DNA of 6,393 bases, from the NCBI GenBank assembly GCA_938014915.1, contig CALLQQ010000064.1:1-6393 (forward strand), read 5' to 3'. The position numbers were made by a program, and so were the translations under genes. Below the pieces are notes generated by a model. It worked only from the letters and a program-made list of their open reading frames with translations, searched no databases and was not told the DNA's origin. The DNA is from an uncultured Clostridia bacterium (GTDB taxonomy: Bacteria; Bacillota; Clostridia; Oscillospirales; Ruminococcaceae). Each line of letters begins with the position of its first letter. Position 1 is the first letter of the stretch. Below are positions 4,907 to 6,393 of this stretch, one piece after another.

Positions 4907-6208
4907 TTACTCCCCTCCATTATCCTCACTGAACCTAATTCCTATCGAATTCGCATGAGCGGTAAAACCCTCTCGTTCGGCGATCAGCATTACATCATCT
5001 TTTGCTTGAGAAAGCGCCTCTTTGGTGTAATAGATGTAGCTAATTTTCTTAACAAAGCTATCGACGGATAGCGGTGAGAAGAATCTCGCCGTGCCGCTTG
5101 TTGGCAGTACGTGATTTGGCCCAGCATAATAATCGCCGAGTGGCTCGGGGGAATATTGCCCAAGGAATATAGATCCCGCATTGTCAAGTCTACCTATGTA
5201 TTCTAGTGGATTTTCTAGAAATACCTCTAAATGTTCCGGTGCTAATTCATTTGATAGGCTGATCGCCTGCGCTAGATTATCGCATATTATTATCGCACCA
5301 TATTCGGAAAGAGATTTTTCTATTATATCACTACGTGACAATCTTTTCGTTTGATTCTCAATTTCCTGCTTTGTCCTTATCGCTAGATCTTCGCTAGTTG
5401 TTATTAGTATCGACGATGCCAGTGTATCATGTTCGGCTTGCGATAACATATCCGCAGCAACATAGGCAGGATTCGCAGTTTCATCGGCTAGGACAAGTAT
5501 CTCACTAGGGCCTGCTATCATATCAATATCCACAATTCCGTATAACAGTTTCTTAGCTGTGGCTACATAAATATTGCCCGGTCCTACAATTTTATCAACT
5601 TTCGGCACCTTATCAGTGCCATATGCTAATGCTGCTACCGCCTGCGCTCCCCCCATTAAAAACACTCTATCTACACCGCACAATGCAGCAGCTACCAAAA
5701 TGTCAGGATTAGCAGTACCATCATTGCGTGGTGGTGTAACCATTATAATTTCCTTTACTCCGGCTATCTTTGCAGGTATTGCATTCATCAACACTGATGA
5801 GGGATAGGCTGCTGTGCCGGCAGGTACATACAATCCTACTCTGTTAAGTCCTCTCACCCTTTGACCAAGTATCGTTCCATCTTCTTTAGTATTAATGAAT
5901 CCTTGTCCGACTTGACGTGAGTGAAAATCGGTGATATTCTCAATTGCATTGAGCATAGCAGCAATGAAGGCATCGTCAGCGCTTGTAAGAGCATTATTAA
6001 TTTCATCTTGCGGTAATTCATAATACTCGCTCATGCGTCCGTCGAATTTTTGCGTGTACTCTGCAACCGCCTTATCGCCACAAAGGCGAACATCTTCTAT
6101 TATCTTAGCAACACTCTGGGTAACTTCTTTACTCGTCTCGGCATTTCTTTCACTCAAGCTATTTATAAATTGTCGTATGCTTTCATCAGTTTTATATATT
6201 TGAACCAT
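4907..6208 (-). CDS. hisD: Histidinol dehydrogenase
   Basis: HisD catalyses the last two steps, oxidising L-histidinol through histidinal to histidine with two NAD+ and a Zn ion. The 433-residue protein is full length. The residues known from the E. coli enzyme are all found: Zn ligands Q257 and H260 (LSQAEHD), D359 (PLGDYYAGPNH) and H418 (TAHANS), and catalytic E325-H326 (APEHLEV). Other family blocks are VGLYVPAGTAAYPSSVLMNA (124-143), GGAQAVAALAYGT (186-198), VGPGNIYVATAKK (208-220) and MIAGPSEILVLAD (230-242). The start ATG has GGAGG 7 bases upstream (6216-6220), sharing a base with the hisG stop TAG. The spacer to hisG is 11 bases. The stop TAA abuts the hisC ATG. Confidence 0.98.
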   Translation of the reverse strand: MVQIYKTDESIRQFINSLSERNAETSKEVTQSVAKIIEDVRLCGDKAVAEYTQKFDGRMSEYYELPQDEINNALTSADDAFIAAMLNAIENITDFHSRQVGQGFINTKEDGTILGQRVRGLNRVGLYVPAGTAAYPSSVLMNAIPAKIAGVKEIIMVTPPRNDGTANPDILVAAALCGVDRVFLMGGAQAVAALAYGTDKVPKVDKIVGPGNIYVATAKKLLYGIVDIDMIAGPSEILVLADETANPAYVAADMLSQAEHDTLASSILITTSEDLAIRTKQEIENQTKRLSRSDIIEKSLSEYGAIIICDNLAQAISLSNELAPEHLEVFLENPLEYIGRLDNAGSIFLGQYSPEPLGDYYAGPNHVLPTSGTARFFSPLSVDSFVKKISYIYYTKEALSQAKDDVMLIAEREGFTAHANSIGIRFSEDNGGE

Positions 6209-6219
6209 ATAAATTCCTC

Positions 6220-6393
6220 CTATACAATAGTTTCGATGCGGCTAATTAGGTTTTCTATCTCTTTTTGCTTCATTTTCAAGCTAGCAGTGTTTACTATCAT
6301 TCTTGCTGATATAGGTGCTATATCTTCATATACTTCAAGACCATTTTCTTTCAGGGTAGAACCCGTTTCAACAATATCTACAATCGCATTGGA
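6220..6393 (-). CDS. hisG: ATP phosphoribosyltransferase, short form, C-terminal part
   Basis: The last 57 codons and the TAG stop of hisG are present; the rest lies beyond the right edge. HisG condenses ATP with PRPP, the committed and feedback-controlled first step. The recognisable C-terminal blocks are NAIVDIVETGSTLKENGLEV (residues 2-21 of the fragment) with the PRPP-binding VETGST, then ISARMIVNTASLKMK (28-42). The protein ends about 15 residues after the ASLK block. A long-form HisG would continue for some 70-80 residues into an ACT-like regulatory domain. This is therefore the short form, which is known to need the HisRS-like regulator HisZ. No hisZ is in the window; it would usually lie upstream, off the right edge. 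Identification rests on the fragment plus operon position. Confidence 0.93.
   Translation of the reverse strand, partial: SNAIVDIVETGSTLKENGLEVYEDIAPISARMIVNTASLKMKQKEIENLISRIETIV

Noticed and set aside
4990..5187. Minus-strand ORF of 65 codons inside hisD
   Set aside because: It is an alternative-frame shadow of hisD; no ribosome binding site or recognisable domain.

Overview
The window is most of a histidine biosynthesis operon on the minus strand, followed on the same strand by a separately promoted lipoprotein gene. The organism is probably a low-GC Firmicute, most likely in the Clostridia. Support for this: strong GGAGG-type ribosome binding sites before nearly every gene, AT-rich spacers, a classic TTGACA/TATAAT-type promoter, a short-form HisG, a HisB with only the dehydratase domain, and separate hisI and hisE. 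Genus cannot be assigned from this alone.

Layout, read in the direction of transcription (right to left): hisG 3' end (6220-6393, cut by the window edge), hisD (4907-6208), hisC (3854-4906), hisB (3252-3836), hisA (2505-3221, TTG start), hisF (1731-2489), hisI (1375-1707) and hisE (1056-1382). An intrinsic terminator at about 1012-1049 follows hisE by 6 bases. Spacers are 0 to 30 bases, hisD and hisC abut, and hisI and hisE overlap by 8 bases. This is one tightly coupled transcript whose promoter and leader lie beyond the right edge. After the terminator, a good promoter (945-973) drives a lipoprotein gene that runs off the left edge (1-884).

Together the genes cover ATP phosphoribosyl transfer (HisG), the two early hydrolysis steps (HisE, HisI), isomerisation (HisA), the synthase half of IGP synthase (HisF), dehydration (HisB), transamination (HisC) and the final oxidation to histidine (HisD). 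The glutaminase subunit gene hisH, normally between hisB and hisA, is absent: only 30 bases separate them. HisF still carries the residues that form the HisH-facing ammonia gate, so a hisH elsewhere in the genome is the simplest expectation. A histidinol-phosphate phosphatase and the HisZ partner of short HisG are also not in the window.

I found no new multi-gene system, mobile element, CRISPR array or RNA gene. The points most worth a second look are the missing hisH, the TTG start of hisA overlapping the stop of a five-codon mini-ORF, a few unusual substitutions in HisF, and the uncharacterised lipoprotein with its short leader.
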